A stretch of 64,000 nt of DNA from an uncultured Spartobacteria bacterium (GTDB lineage Bacteria > Verrucomicrobiota > Verrucomicrobiia > Chthoniobacterales > Chthoniobacteraceae): NCBI GenBank assembly GCA_903882875.1, contig CAIRYQ010000120.1, positions 62,001 to 126,000 of the forward strand. Reading direction: 5' to 3'. The notes under the pieces were generated by a model. It had not been told where the DNA came from and did not search any database. It worked only from the letters and a program-made list of their open reading frames with translations. Every line of letters begins with the position of its first letter. The stretch's first letter is position 1. Made by a program: the position numbers and the translations under genes. This document shows positions 1 through 9,276 of the stretch, piece by piece.

Positions 1-1520
1 GCCTGCTGCCTGATTTCCTCGCGCAGCTTCTCGCTCGATGAGATCGTCTGCTCGAGGATGTTCGGCACCGTTGGGCGGGCCTGGGCGCGGACGTAGATCT
101 GGTAGTTGAAGAGGCTGCGGATGATCGGGATGCGGCAGAGGAATCCATTGATCGCCATGATGATTTTTCCAACGACGCCGTTGCCGACGACTTTCGGAAA
201 CGGCGCGGGGATGCCGCGCATTTCGAGCACGTTGTAGCCGGTCTGCTCGAAGAGTTCGCGCAGCGAGCGCCAGGTGAAAAGACGGGTGTGCGTGCGATCG
301 AGGATGCCTTTGCGCCCGTAGTTGAACTGGCCGAAGAAGAGCATGAAGCGCGTGACGAAAAAGGCGATGTTTGCCGTGGTGAGGATGATCTCGGGGCGCT
401 TGTGAATCGCCTTTTCGCGGAGCATCTCCATGAAAACCTCCGGGTCCTTGAGGTGCTCGATGATGTCGAGCATGAATATCTGATCGTAGTCCGAGATGTC
501 CACCGGCACGGGCTCGGCCTCAATGTCCCACTTGCGATATTCGACGTTGGGCTTGCCGCCCTTGTCCGGCGAATACTGATCGAGTCCCGTGACCTGCGCG
601 GCCTTTTCCGCCATGAGTTCGGCCACGTAGCCGCGTCCGCAGCCGATATCGAGGACGCGAGCGCCGGGCTTCACGGACTTGATGGCGCGCTCATGCGAGC
701 TGTCGTAGCCGAGCTTCAGATCATAGGTCTCCTCGACGGGGCCGACATCGAACTTCCGATCGTAGAGAAGATTTTTGCTGTGGAGTTTCGCGCGCACGAC
801 GGCCTTGCAGCAGTCCCACGCGTATTTGATTCCGTTCACACGGCAGATTTCGTCGCCGTAAAAAGTGGGGATCGGCAGCTCCACGATCCGCATTCCCGCG
901 AAGTGGAGCTGGATAATGATGTCGGTGTCGAAGTGAAAGTCGTTCGCGTTCCGCTCGAACGGCAGCTTCTTCAGCGCAGCGACGGAGTAGAGCCGGTAGC
1001 CGCTGTGAAATTCGCTGAGCTTCGTGCCGAGCACGAAATTCTCAAACGAGGTGAGCACCTGGTTGCCGATCCATTTGTATAGCGGCATGCCGCCGGCGAG
1101 CGCGTCCTGCTTGCGCAACATGCGCGATCCGAAGACCGCGTCCGCCTCGCCCTTGATGAACGGCTCGATGAGGTCGGGCAATTTTTCCGGCGCATACTGC
1201 CCGTCGCCGTGGACGAGTGCGACGATGTCAAAGCCGTTGTCGATCGCGTACCGGTAGCCGAGCTTCTGGTTGCCGCCGTAGCGCTGGTTCTCGGGGTTGC
1301 GCAGGATCGTGACACGGAAGTCGCCCTCGCGATCCTCGTGCTTCAGCCCGGTCGCGAAAGTGCGATCCTTCGACGAGTCATCAATGATGAGCACCTCGAC
1401 GCCCGGTCGCCGGAGCGATGCGGGGATGCGGTCGAGGACGCTGGTGATGGTCGTCTCGGCGTTATAAGCGACGATGAAAATGAGGACGCGTTTCTGCGCC
1501 TGAGCGGGCGTGTCGGACAT
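1..1520 (-). CDS. GT2 glycosyltransferase fused to SAM methyltransferase (3' end cut)
   Basis: Starts at the ATG complementary to 1518-1520; about 506 residues are visible and the C-terminus lies before the window. Residues about 10-240 are a GT2 domain of the polyprenyl-phosphate mannose synthase type: VLIFIVAYNAE opening, the acidic motif LIIDDSSKD, HGDGQYAP, then FGSRM. Residues about 290-430 are a class I methyltransferase with the SAM motif VLDIGCGRG and the later acidic motif MLDIIEHLKDPE. A C-terminal stretch follows with hydrophobic patches. The GT part probably makes a lipid-linked sugar for the membrane glycosyltransferases just upstream on the same strand (inferred). The domain order is the reverse of the fusion at 7504-9258. 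The exact sugar and the methyl acceptor cannot be told. Confidence 0.85.
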   Translation of the reverse strand, partial: MSDTPAQAQKRVLIFIVAYNAETTITSVLDRIPASLRRPGVEVLIIDDSSKDRTFATGLKHEDREGDFRVTILRNPENQRYGGNQKLGYRYAIDNGFDIVALVHGDGQYAPEKLPDLIEPFIKGEADAVFGSRMLRKQDALAGGMPLYKWIGNQVLTSFENFVLGTKLSEFHSGYRLYSVAALKKLPFERNANDFHFDTDIIIQLHFAGMRIVELPIPTFYGDEICRVNGIKYAWDCCKAVVRAKLHSKNLLYDRKFDVGPVEETYDLKLGYDSSHERAIKSVKPGARVLDIGCGRGYVAELMAEKAAQVTGLDQYSPDKGGKPNVEYRKWDIEAEPVPVDISDYDQIFMLDIIEHLKDPEVFMEMLREKAIHKRPEIILTTANIAFFVTRFMLFFGQFNYGRKGILDRTHTRLFTWRSLRELFEQTGYNVLEMRGIPAPFPKVVGNGVVGKIIMAINGFLCRIPIIRSLFNYQIYVRAQARPTVPNILEQTISSSEKLREEIRQQ

Positions 1521-1579
1521 GGTTGGGCAAAGGGAGAATAGCGGGATGCGTGCCGCGGTCGAGCTTCGCGTCAATGGGC

Positions 1580-2998
1580 TCACGGCGCGCACTTGATCAC
1601 ATTCTGCAGCCGCAGCAAATCCGCCGTGACCGTCTCGTAAAGCGGTAGCGAAGGGTTCGTCGCGAGAATCGTGTATTGGCGGACTTCGTAGCCGCAGAGC
1701 GCGACGACGGCGACGGTGGTGACGAGCCATTGCCGCGAGCCGAAGCGCGCGCACAGCTCCCACACCATCACGAACGCGGCGGCACGCAGCGGAAGCTCCC
1801 AGATGGACGCATAGCGGAGGTTCATTCCGTAGCGCACATTGCACATGATGAGATAGCTCGCGGCGACGAAGACGGCGAAGAATGCGAGTTCCCGGCGGCG
1901 CGGTACGACGGCGAAAAGTGCGCCGAGCGCAAGACACACGACGATCGGACTCACGGTGAGCAAATCAATGAGGTAACGGTGCCACGGGCCGTCGCCGGTG
2001 AGTTTCGCATAGGCGAGGTTCTGCGCCTTTGCGACGAGCGTCTGATACACTTCGACGAACGGCCCGATTCCGCCCGAGAGCGTAGTGAGAACGGCCACGC
2101 CGAGCAGCGGCCCTGCGATGCTCAACAGCACGAATCGCCGCGTAACCGTGCCGAATTTCAGCCAGACGTTTGCGATGACCACGGCGACGAGCGCGCAGTA
2201 CACGAAGAACGCGTTCTCCTTCGTCATCACCATCAGCGCGAGGCATGCGGTGTGCGCGGCGAACCATCCACCGCGCGGATGGCGCGATCCCTCGCTGCAC
2301 GGATTGCGCAGGCATTCCCACGTCGTCCACATGCACATCACGGCCCAGAACGTGAAGAAGCCATCAATCAGCGCGTGCTGGCTGAAGTGAATCTGCAGCG
2401 GGTCGCATGCCATGAGCGCGAGCACGCCGAGACCCGCGGCCTTGCCGAGCATCCGCATCGCGAAGATGCCGCCGGCGATCATCAGCAGCACGGAGAAAAG
2501 GCACGACACACGGTGCAGCGACGCGAGCGCAGGGTCGCGGTGATCGGCATCCTGCGAACGGTCGTCCGTGATCGGCTTCTGCATCTCCGCCATCGAGAGC
2601 GGCGGTTGTGATCCAAACTGCACATTTTTCCAAAGCCACGACGTGTAGATGTAGAGGAAGCGCGTGGGTGGAAGCTCGCATTCGGAGCCGGGCTTGCGCT
2701 GCGTCTGGAGGAAAAAATCCACGAGGTCGGGCATCGCCGCCGCGCCGGTGCCGCGCACATTGTAGGCGTAGCCGCGCATGGACATGTCCTGCTGAAATGT
2801 GCCGACTGCCTGCCTGCCGCCGTCCATCATGTTCACATAGCGGCGGTAGAGGACTTCATCGAAACCCGTCCGCCGGAACGCCGCGGAGTCCGCGATGCGG
2901 ATGCCCGCGCCGACGATGGCGATGAGGGCGAAGAGTATCCAAAAGACGCGCGCAGTGAGGACGGGTGGCTGCGCGCCAGGTTGGGCGATGGCGTTCAT
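1580..2998 (-). CDS. GT-C membrane glycosyltransferase (GT39/ArnT-like)
   Basis: 472 residues, polytopic. A first membrane helix (residues about 17-36) is followed by an acidic loop with GFDEVLYRRYV, the position where ArnT/PMT-type enzymes carry their catalytic acidic residues. Many further hydrophobic segments follow, including the ALMACDPLQIHFSQHALID loop typical of the GT39 family. Such enzymes move a sugar from a polyprenyl-phosphate carrier to an acceptor on the outer face of the cytoplasmic membrane. It lies between another GT-C gene (24 bp upstream) and the GT2-methyltransferase fusion (59 bp downstream), all on the minus strand, so the three probably form an operon. The acceptor is unknown. 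Confidence 0.75.
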   Translation of the reverse strand: MNAIAQPGAQPPVLTARVFWILFALIAIVGAGIRIADSAAFRRTGFDEVLYRRYVNMMDGGRQAVGTFQQDMSMRGYAYNVRGTGAAAMPDLVDFFLQTQRKPGSECELPPTRFLYIYTSWLWKNVQFGSQPPLSMAEMQKPITDDRSQDADHRDPALASLHRVSCLFSVLLMIAGGIFAMRMLGKAAGLGVLALMACDPLQIHFSQHALIDGFFTFWAVMCMWTTWECLRNPCSEGSRHPRGGWFAAHTACLALMVMTKENAFFVYCALVAVVIANVWLKFGTVTRRFVLLSIAGPLLGVAVLTTLSGGIGPFVEVYQTLVAKAQNLAYAKLTGDGPWHRYLIDLLTVSPIVVCLALGALFAVVPRRRELAFFAVFVAASYLIMCNVRYGMNLRYASIWELPLRAAAFVMVWELCARFGSRQWLVTTVAVVALCGYEVRQYTILATNPSLPLYETVTADLLRLQNVIKCAP

Positions 2999-3022
2999 GG
3001 TTGGGCTGATGGATGGGTGCTT

Positions 3023-4276
3023 CTAAGCAGGCACTGCGCCAGAAGCAGTCTTGCGTGATGTCCACGCCTCGCGCGAGAGCCACGCGAGGCACGCGATGAG
3101 CGCGAGCCACGGAAGCAACTGCCACGGCCCCCATAGCGCGATGTGAGGGTTGTCGGACTTCGCGAGATTCCAAGGGTGCTGCCAGGGCGACGCCCACGGA
3201 TCGCCGCGCACGATTCGCGTGCCGTCGGTGATCACGTTTGCAGTGACGTTGTAAAATACGAACACGAACACCGAGGCCGCTGCAGTGACCACGGCAGCCC
3301 AGCGTGGCGCGACGACGAGAAGGAATGGCGCGAGCCACACAAAATACTGCGGCGCTATCCCGGCGGCACAGACGAAAAACAGCACCCACACCCACGCGAG
3401 CGACACGAAAAGTCCGTGCGCGTCCGCCCTTCTGCGCCACCACGCGACCGTACACGTCGCCGCGATGATGAGCCATTTGCATACGCCCATCACGGCAAGC
3501 TGCGCTGAACTGAGCTGCTCGAAGCCGACCTTTTGAAATGCGTCCACACCCGTCTGCTTCAAGCACCAGCTCACGCCCCATATGCCCCAGTAGCCCTGGT
3601 AGCCGAGCACATTTCCGAGAAATGCACGCGGTGCGCCGACCAGCGCAGGCGACCAGCCGGCAAGCGTGACGAGCGACACGGCGAGCGCGAACACACGCCA
3701 TGCGCGGCGATCCACACGCCCGAACCACCATAGGAAAAATACCGGCCCGAGCAGCAGCGGCGCCACCTTCACATTGCACGCGAGGCCGAGCGCGAGGCCG
3801 CACAGCGCGGGCTTTTCCTCCACTGCGAGCCACGCGGCGGTGAGCAGAAAAAATGCGAGCAGCGAATCCACATTCCCGTGAAATCCCGACACCATGAACG
3901 CGACCGGACTCAGCGCAAACAGCCCGATCGCCCACCACGGCGGGCCGCCGATTTTCGTGCGCAGCCGCATGAGCACAAAGACCGAAAGGAAATCCGCGAC
4001 GATTCCCGGCAGACGCAGGTAAAACGGGAGCAGCTCCATCCTCATCTGTGAACCCGGCTCCGTGCGCTGCAACAGCGACGCGTACGCGCCCACGAGCGGC
4101 GTGTGGTTGAAAATCGAGACGTGCTCGTACGTCCACGCGAGCCCGTGCTGATTGATCATTTTTCCAAAGCCGTAGAAGAACACCGTGTCGTTCGTGCCGA
4201 CCGTCGTGGCCGCGCAATAGAGCTTGGCCGCGAGCGCGACGAGAGCCGCGAGCAGGACGATTCGGTTGGGACGCAT
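3023..4276 (-). CDS. GT-C membrane glycosyltransferase (GT87/mannosyltransferase-like)
   Basis: 417 residues with about ten hydrophobic segments. The N-terminal helix is followed by a periplasmic loop with TNDTVFFYGFG. The motif GFHGNVDSLLAFFLL near residue 130 resembles the HxNVD/S loop of ALG6/PIG-M-like and GT87 mannosyltransferases. The C-terminal half is a run of helices with AGIAPQYFVWLAPFLL, also usual in that group. Likely role: transfer of a hexose from a polyprenyl-phosphate donor during envelope glycan or glycolipid assembly. First gene of a probable minus-strand operon ending before the window. The divergent gap to the plus-strand gene at 4411 should hold promoters for both directions. 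Confidence 0.7.
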   Translation of the reverse strand: MRPNRIVLLAALVALAAKLYCAATTVGTNDTVFFYGFGKMINQHGLAWTYEHVSIFNHTPLVGAYASLLQRTEPGSQMRMELLPFYLRLPGIVADFLSVFVLMRLRTKIGGPPWWAIGLFALSPVAFMVSGFHGNVDSLLAFFLLTAAWLAVEEKPALCGLALGLACNVKVAPLLLGPVFFLWWFGRVDRRAWRVFALAVSLVTLAGWSPALVGAPRAFLGNVLGYQGYWGIWGVSWCLKQTGVDAFQKVGFEQLSSAQLAVMGVCKWLIIAATCTVAWWRRRADAHGLFVSLAWVWVLFFVCAAGIAPQYFVWLAPFLLVVAPRWAAVVTAAASVFVFVFYNVTANVITDGTRIVRGDPWASPWQHPWNLAKSDNPHIALWGPWQLLPWLALIACLAWLSREAWTSRKTASGAVPA

Positions 4277-4410
4277 GTACTGCGGGCTTTAGCAGACGGT
4301 GTGCCGCGGGAGAACGTCCAACGTCGGAGTTCGCCGTATGACCGTTCTCATCTTTGGACATCGGACGTTTTTCCTCCACACCTCACCCTCGCCGCCTACT
4401 CTGCGCGCCC

Positions 4411-7400
4411 GTGAATTTGCTCCGACGCCTCGCCTTTCCAAGCCTGCTGATCGGACTCATCACCACATTCCTGCTGCAAGTCCGCCCGTTCTCCGCGGTG
4501 AAAAAATTCCGAGTCCTCGTGCCCGTGGAGTCCGACGCCGAGGGGCGCGCACGGCTCACCTGGCGCAGCGCGAATGGCACGGTGCAGCCGGACACCGCGA
4601 CCGCGTTCGTGGCGAAAGGCCGCCAGATGCTGTCATTCACGCTGCCTTTCACGACCACATACAGTTTCCGCTTCCGCGCGAAGGACGCGCTCACCTCGCT
4701 GCGCCTAGACCCGCTGAATCGCATCGGGCATATCACGCTTGGGAAAATGACCGTGATCGATCCTGATGAAAAAGTAGCCGCGGCTTTCCAACCTTCCGAG
4801 TTCTCCGCGACGAAGTCCGGACCCAAACTCAAGCCTGATGGCGACACGGTGACATTCACAAACCATCCGGGCGACGGCCTGACAATCTCGCCGGAACAGC
4901 CGCTGCAATTCGCGCGGTGCGCGTTCCCATTTGAGCCGCGTTCCGCCGCTCTGCAATTTGGCATCGCCACTTTCGCCACCGCATTCGTTGTGTTCCTCGC
5001 GGGCTTCATTCCGGTGGCAGGACGGACACGACTCACCACCTCACTCGCGAAACTCCGCGACGACCACGCCGCATGGCCCGCACTCACGCTCTTCCTCGCC
5101 GCGGCCCTCGCGACGGCAGCGAGCTGCTACCCGATCATTTTTTGCGGAAAGAGTTTCCTCTCGCCGAACTTGAGCCCGACCCAGACGCTCACCAACCCTT
5201 CGTCCGAGTCCGTCGAAGAAAGCCGTGGCGTGGACACCGCCGCAGCGATCCGCACGCAACTGCCGTACAGCGTGATCCAGCACCGCGCGGTTTTCAAAAA
5301 TCATGAGCTGCCGCTCTGGAACCGCTACATGTTCTGCGGCACACCGCTGCTCGCGCAGGGGCAGTCCATGCTCGGCGATCCGCTGCACTGGATCGCGATC
5401 ACCGCCGGCGGCGCGACATGGGCGTGGGATGTGAAATTTTGCATCGCCAGGCTGCTCTTCGCATTCGGCACCGGGCTGGCCGCGTTCGCCGCCACACGCC
5501 GGCTCTGGGTCGCTGCGCTGCTCGCGGCCTCCTCGTCGTTCATCGGTTTCTTCGCGTTCCGCTTCGGCCACGCCGCGTATTTCAGCCTCTGCTACTCGCC
5601 ATGGATCCTCCTGTGCTGGCTGCGCGCCGCGCAGACCGCGGGCCGCGTGTGGCCGTGGGCGCTCGCACTCGCCGCGGCAAATTTCTGGGAGCTGAACAGC
5701 GGCACCGTGGAGGAATCCACCATGCTGCTCGCAGGGCTGAACCTCACCGGATTCCTGATCGTGCTGACCTCCACGCAAGTCTGGCGCGAACGCCTCGCGC
5801 GACTCGGGCTGATGCTCACCGGAGTGCTCCTCTTCGCGATGCTCAGCGCGCCGCACTGGATGCTCTTCCTCGATGCGCTGCGGCATTCGTGGATCACCTC
5901 CGCCACGTTGGAATTCACACAGCTCCCGCCGAATCTCGCGCCTGGAATTTTCGACGATCTCTTCTTTGCACAAGTCCTGCCCGGCGAAATCGTATCGAAC
6001 CCGAGCACGAACTTCCTTGTGCTCCTCGGCTGCCTGTGGGTCATCGTGGATTTCCGACGTTTGCTCGCCGACCGAATTTTTGTCGCCGTCCTCCTCGGGG
6101 CCGTGCTCCCCGCCTCGCTCGCATTCGGCATCATCCCGGCAGAGCTTCTCACGCAGATGAAGTGGATCGGAAACATCGGCCCTGTTGCGAACACCTTTTC
6201 TTGCGTGCTGATCATTCAACTGTTCGTCATCGCAGCATTCGGCCTGCGCTCGCTGTGGGATCGATCGGTCGGGGAAAGGGCGCGGGCGGACATGCTCATC
6301 GCGGCGCTCTGTGTGACATTGCTCGCGGCGTTTTTCCTCCCGTACGTCCGTTCCACTCACGAGCCAGGAACAATGAGCGACTTCTTTTGTGCCTACGCAT
6401 CCGTGCTTGGTGCGGCGCTGCTTGCGATGCCGTGCATCGTCCGGGGCATCCGTCTGCGACCGTCCGCGGCACACTTCATTGCAGGCGGACTCTGCCTGTT
6501 CGTCTTTCATTTCCGACACGGCCTTTGGACGGAGACAAAATTTGACGGCTACGTCACGACCCCACGCACGCGCACCAGCCTCTCCGCAATCTCTCCCGCC
6601 GCTGGCATCATCCGCGCATCGTTCGCGGACACCGGTCATCCCGCGCGCGTCACCGGATTCGGCGATGTGCTCGCGCCGGGCTTCAACGCAGTGCCCGGTT
6701 TGGAAAATTTCGACGGCGCCGACGCGCTCGTGAACCGCTGGCAGCACGAACTCCTTGAACAGGCATCGGGGCCCCTCGTGCGAGACCGGCACATGTTTCT
6801 GTATCGCGCCAGTTTCCCGCGCACTCGGAGTTTCGGCGATCTCTGGAACACACGCTTTTACCTCGGAGATCCCGCCGACACGCCGCGCGAAGTGAAGGGT
6901 ATCGAACTCGTGAAGACGCTCGATCTGGACATTTACGTGAGCCACCGCGCGTGGCCCCGCGCCTTTTTCACCGACCGCCTCGCAGAGTGCTCCTCGCTGA
7001 AAAATTTCACCGCCCTGCTCTGCAACGGCGACGGGAAACCGTTTGCCGCAATCGTTCCCGACAAGCCAACCGATGCCGAGCCCGCAAAGCTCGCCTCGCT
7101 GAGCGGCAGGATCGTCGTCGCCGCCGACAACTACCGGCTCACGGAAAACTCCACCACCTTCACCATTGATGCGCCCGCAGCCGGAGTCGCGGTGCTCGGC
7201 AATTCCTTCGAGCCCGGCAACTGGCGCGTGACGCTCGACGGAAATCCCGCCGAGTATTTCCGCGTGAACCACGCCTTCCTCGGCGTGAAGGTGCCCGCGC
7301 CCGGCGTCCACACGCTCCGCTTTTCGTACTGGCCCCGCCTGCTCATGCGTGCCCTGTGGATTTCGCTGGGCGGCGTGATGTTTTTTCTCGCCATGATTTT

Positions 7401-7473
7401 CGGAGGGCTGTCGAGACGACCATACGTTGTCGCCATTCCCAAAAATGCCCTCCCGTCCGCGTCGGGCACGTAG
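4411..7473 (+). CDS. YfhO-like large membrane protein
   Basis: Read from GTG 4411 it is 1020 residues and begins with a membrane helix. An upstream TTG at 4354 adds a stretch with no coding character, so GTG is preferred. After helix 1 comes an exported beta-rich region of about 150 residues, then about a dozen hydrophobic segments (for example FRFGHAAYFSLCYSPW), and a C-terminal exported domain with VAVLGNSFEPGNWRVTLDG, a signature of the YfhO membrane protein family, before a final helix. YfhO relatives are needed for glycosylation of envelope polymers in Gram-positives; the role here is inferred to be membrane-linked sugar transfer. It is followed after 30 bp by the methyltransferase-GT2 fusion on the same strand, suggesting co-transcription. 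Confidence 0.75.
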   Translation: MNLLRRLAFPSLLIGLITTFLLQVRPFSAVKKFRVLVPVESDAEGRARLTWRSANGTVQPDTATAFVAKGRQMLSFTLPFTTTYSFRFRAKDALTSLRLDPLNRIGHITLGKMTVIDPDEKVAAAFQPSEFSATKSGPKLKPDGDTVTFTNHPGDGLTISPEQPLQFARCAFPFEPRSAALQFGIATFATAFVVFLAGFIPVAGRTRLTTSLAKLRDDHAAWPALTLFLAAALATAASCYPIIFCGKSFLSPNLSPTQTLTNPSSESVEESRGVDTAAAIRTQLPYSVIQHRAVFKNHELPLWNRYMFCGTPLLAQGQSMLGDPLHWIAITAGGATWAWDVKFCIARLLFAFGTGLAAFAATRRLWVAALLAASSSFIGFFAFRFGHAAYFSLCYSPWILLCWLRAAQTAGRVWPWALALAAANFWELNSGTVEESTMLLAGLNLTGFLIVLTSTQVWRERLARLGLMLTGVLLFAMLSAPHWMLFLDALRHSWITSATLEFTQLPPNLAPGIFDDLFFAQVLPGEIVSNPSTNFLVLLGCLWVIVDFRRLLADRIFVAVLLGAVLPASLAFGIIPAELLTQMKWIGNIGPVANTFSCVLIIQLFVIAAFGLRSLWDRSVGERARADMLIAALCVTLLAAFFLPYVRSTHEPGTMSDFFCAYASVLGAALLAMPCIVRGIRLRPSAAHFIAGGLCLFVFHFRHGLWTETKFDGYVTTPRTRTSLSAISPAAGIIRASFADTGHPARVTGFGDVLAPGFNAVPGLENFDGADALVNRWQHELLEQASGPLVRDRHMFLYRASFPRTRSFGDLWNTRFYLGDPADTPREVKGIELVKTLDLDIYVSHRAWPRAFFTDRLAECSSLKNFTALLCNGDGKPFAAIVPDKPTDAEPAKLASLSGRIVVAADNYRLTENSTTFTIDAPAAGVAVLGNSFEPGNWRVTLDGNPAEYFRVNHAFLGVKVPAPGVHTLRFSYWPRLLMRALWISLGGVMFFLAMIFGGLSRRPYVVAIPKNALPSASGT

Positions 7474-7503
7474 GGTGCTTTAGCAGGCTGCACCCAACCA
7501 GCC

Positions 7504-9258
7504 ATGCAACCGACCGAAACGATCCCGCCCGCCTCCATCGCCGGCCCCTCCGCCGTGAAGCCACCGCTCCGCAGCCACTGCCCGATCTGCGACAGCAACC
7601 GCCTCCACTATTCCTTCTCGCACCAGTCGCACCGAGTCATGCGCTGTGAAAATTGCGCGCTCATGTTCCTCAATCCGCAGCCGTCGGATCGCGAGCTTTC
7701 CGAGATCTACACCGCCGAGTATTTCCTCGGCCATGACAGCGATGAGGGCCGTCGCAATTCCAGCGAACTCAAGCGCGCCACCGCACGGCAATATCTCGCC
7801 GAACTCACGCGCTACAACGGCACACCGTCGGGCCGCCTCATTGAGGTCGGCTGCGGCGAGGGTGACTTCCTCTGCGAGGCCGAAGCCTCGGGCTACGACG
7901 TGCTCGGTGTGGAATACGCGCCCGCCGCCTGCGCGACCGCCAACAAGCGACTCCAGCGCGGACGCGTCGAGCAGGGAGAACTCGCCGACGCAAAGCTGCC
8001 CGATTCGCACTTCGACGTGTGCGTCCTCAACGACGTCATCGAACACGTCCGTGATCCCCTCGCCTTCCTTCGCGAAATCCGCCGCATCCTCCGCCCCGGC
8101 GGCGCGCTCTTCATCGCCACGCCGTGCCTCGACTCGTGGAGCGCGAAGCTCATGAAGGAACGCTGGATGGAATGGAAGCCCGAGCACCTCACCTATTTCA
8201 ACAAGGCCAACATCCAGACCGCGCTGCTGAAAGCCGGCTTCGAGGACGTGATCGTCCAGCCCGGCTGGAAAATTCTCAGCTTCGACTACGTGCAGGCGCA
8301 CTTTGAAAAATTTCCCGTCCCGCTCTTTACGCCCGCGGTGCGGCTGCTCGGAAAAATGCTCCCGTCTTCGGTGAAAAGGAAACAGCGGCGCATCGTCGCG
8401 AGCGGCATGATGGTCTTCTCTCGCAAGGCTGAGGAAACCCGCGAACGTCTCTCGGTCATCGTCCCTGCCTTCAACGAGGCCAACACGATTCGCCCGATGA
8501 TGGACGCGCTCGTCGCGAAAGAAATCGCAGGAATGGAAATCGAGATCATCGTCGTCGAAAGCAACTCGACGGACGGCACGCGCGAAATCGTGAAGCAGTA
8601 CGCCGCGCATCCGCGTGTGAAAGTGATCCTCGAGGAAAAGCCGCGAGGAAAAGGCCGCGCAGTCCGAACCGGCCTCGCTGCTGCGACCGGGAAATACGTG
8701 CTCATCCAGGATGCCGATCTCGAGTATGACATGGAGGACTACGACACGCTCGTGGGCGCGCTCGTGAGCGGACGGCACGCCTTCGTCCTCGGCTCCCGGC
8801 ACGGCGGACGCAACCTCTGGAAGATGCGCCAGTTCACCGGCCAGCGCAGCCTCAGCTCATACCTGAACCTCGGCCACTGGCTCTTCACCACGATGATCAA
8901 CGTGCTCTTTTGGAAGCGGCTCCGCGATCCGTTCACGATGTTCAAAGTCTTCCGCCGCGACTGCCTCTACGGCCTGCGATTTGAGTGCAATCGTTTCGAC
9001 TTCGATTTCGAGTTGCTCATCCGCCTCATGCAAAAGGGCTACACGCCCGCCGAGATTCCCGTGAACTACCGCTCACGCTCGTTCAAGGAAGGCAAGAAAG
9101 TCTCCATGTGGCGCGACCCGCTCACATGGCTCGCCGCGCTCGCCAGGCTGCGCACATCGAAAGTGGATCCGCTTGCCGAGATCGCGCACAGCCGCACCGC
9201 ACAGCCCGCGACGGAAGCATCTCCGCTTTCCGCGGAACCGGCGCTCGCGCACCGGTAA
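7504..9258 (+). CDS. SAM methyltransferase fused to GT2 glycosyltransferase
   Basis: 584 residues. Residues 27-60 contain a CPIC...CENC pair typical of the zinc-binding N-terminus of methyltransferases acting on sugars or lipids. Residues about 100-260 form a class I methyltransferase with LIEVGCGEGDF, VCVLNDVIEHVRDPLAFL and LRPGGALFIATP. From residue about 315 a GT2 domain follows: LSVIVPAFNEANTI, EIIVVESNSTDGT, the KPRGKGRAVRTGL loop and the catalytic acidic run QDADLEYDMEDY, ending with RDPFTMFKVFRR and YRSRSFKEGKK. The GT half resembles polyprenyl-phosphate mannose/glucose synthases but lacks clear C-terminal membrane helices. The same two activities occur in reverse order in the gene at 1-1520, so both probably serve the GT-C enzymes between them. 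Confidence 0.85.
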   Translation: MQPTETIPPASIAGPSAVKPPLRSHCPICDSNRLHYSFSHQSHRVMRCENCALMFLNPQPSDRELSEIYTAEYFLGHDSDEGRRNSSELKRATARQYLAELTRYNGTPSGRLIEVGCGEGDFLCEAEASGYDVLGVEYAPAACATANKRLQRGRVEQGELADAKLPDSHFDVCVLNDVIEHVRDPLAFLREIRRILRPGGALFIATPCLDSWSAKLMKERWMEWKPEHLTYFNKANIQTALLKAGFEDVIVQPGWKILSFDYVQAHFEKFPVPLFTPAVRLLGKMLPSSVKRKQRRIVASGMMVFSRKAEETRERLSVIVPAFNEANTIRPMMDALVAKEIAGMEIEIIVVESNSTDGTREIVKQYAAHPRVKVILEEKPRGKGRAVRTGLAAATGKYVLIQDADLEYDMEDYDTLVGALVSGRHAFVLGSRHGGRNLWKMRQFTGQRSLSSYLNLGHWLFTTMINVLFWKRLRDPFTMFKVFRRDCLYGLRFECNRFDFDFELLIRLMQKGYTPAEIPVNYRSRSFKEGKKVSMWRDPLTWLAALARLRTSKVDPLAEIAHSRTAQPATEASPLSAEPALAHR

Positions 9259-9276
9259 AAAATTCCGCCGCTCATA

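Noticed and set aside
288-1541. Plus-strand open frames of up to 264 codons
   Set aside because: The minus strand codes for the GT2-methyltransferase fusion with intact motifs throughout.
4312-4370. Short AACGTCCAACG-like degenerate repeats, with a similar stretch near 24935
   Set aside because: Too short and too diverged to define a repeat family from two places.
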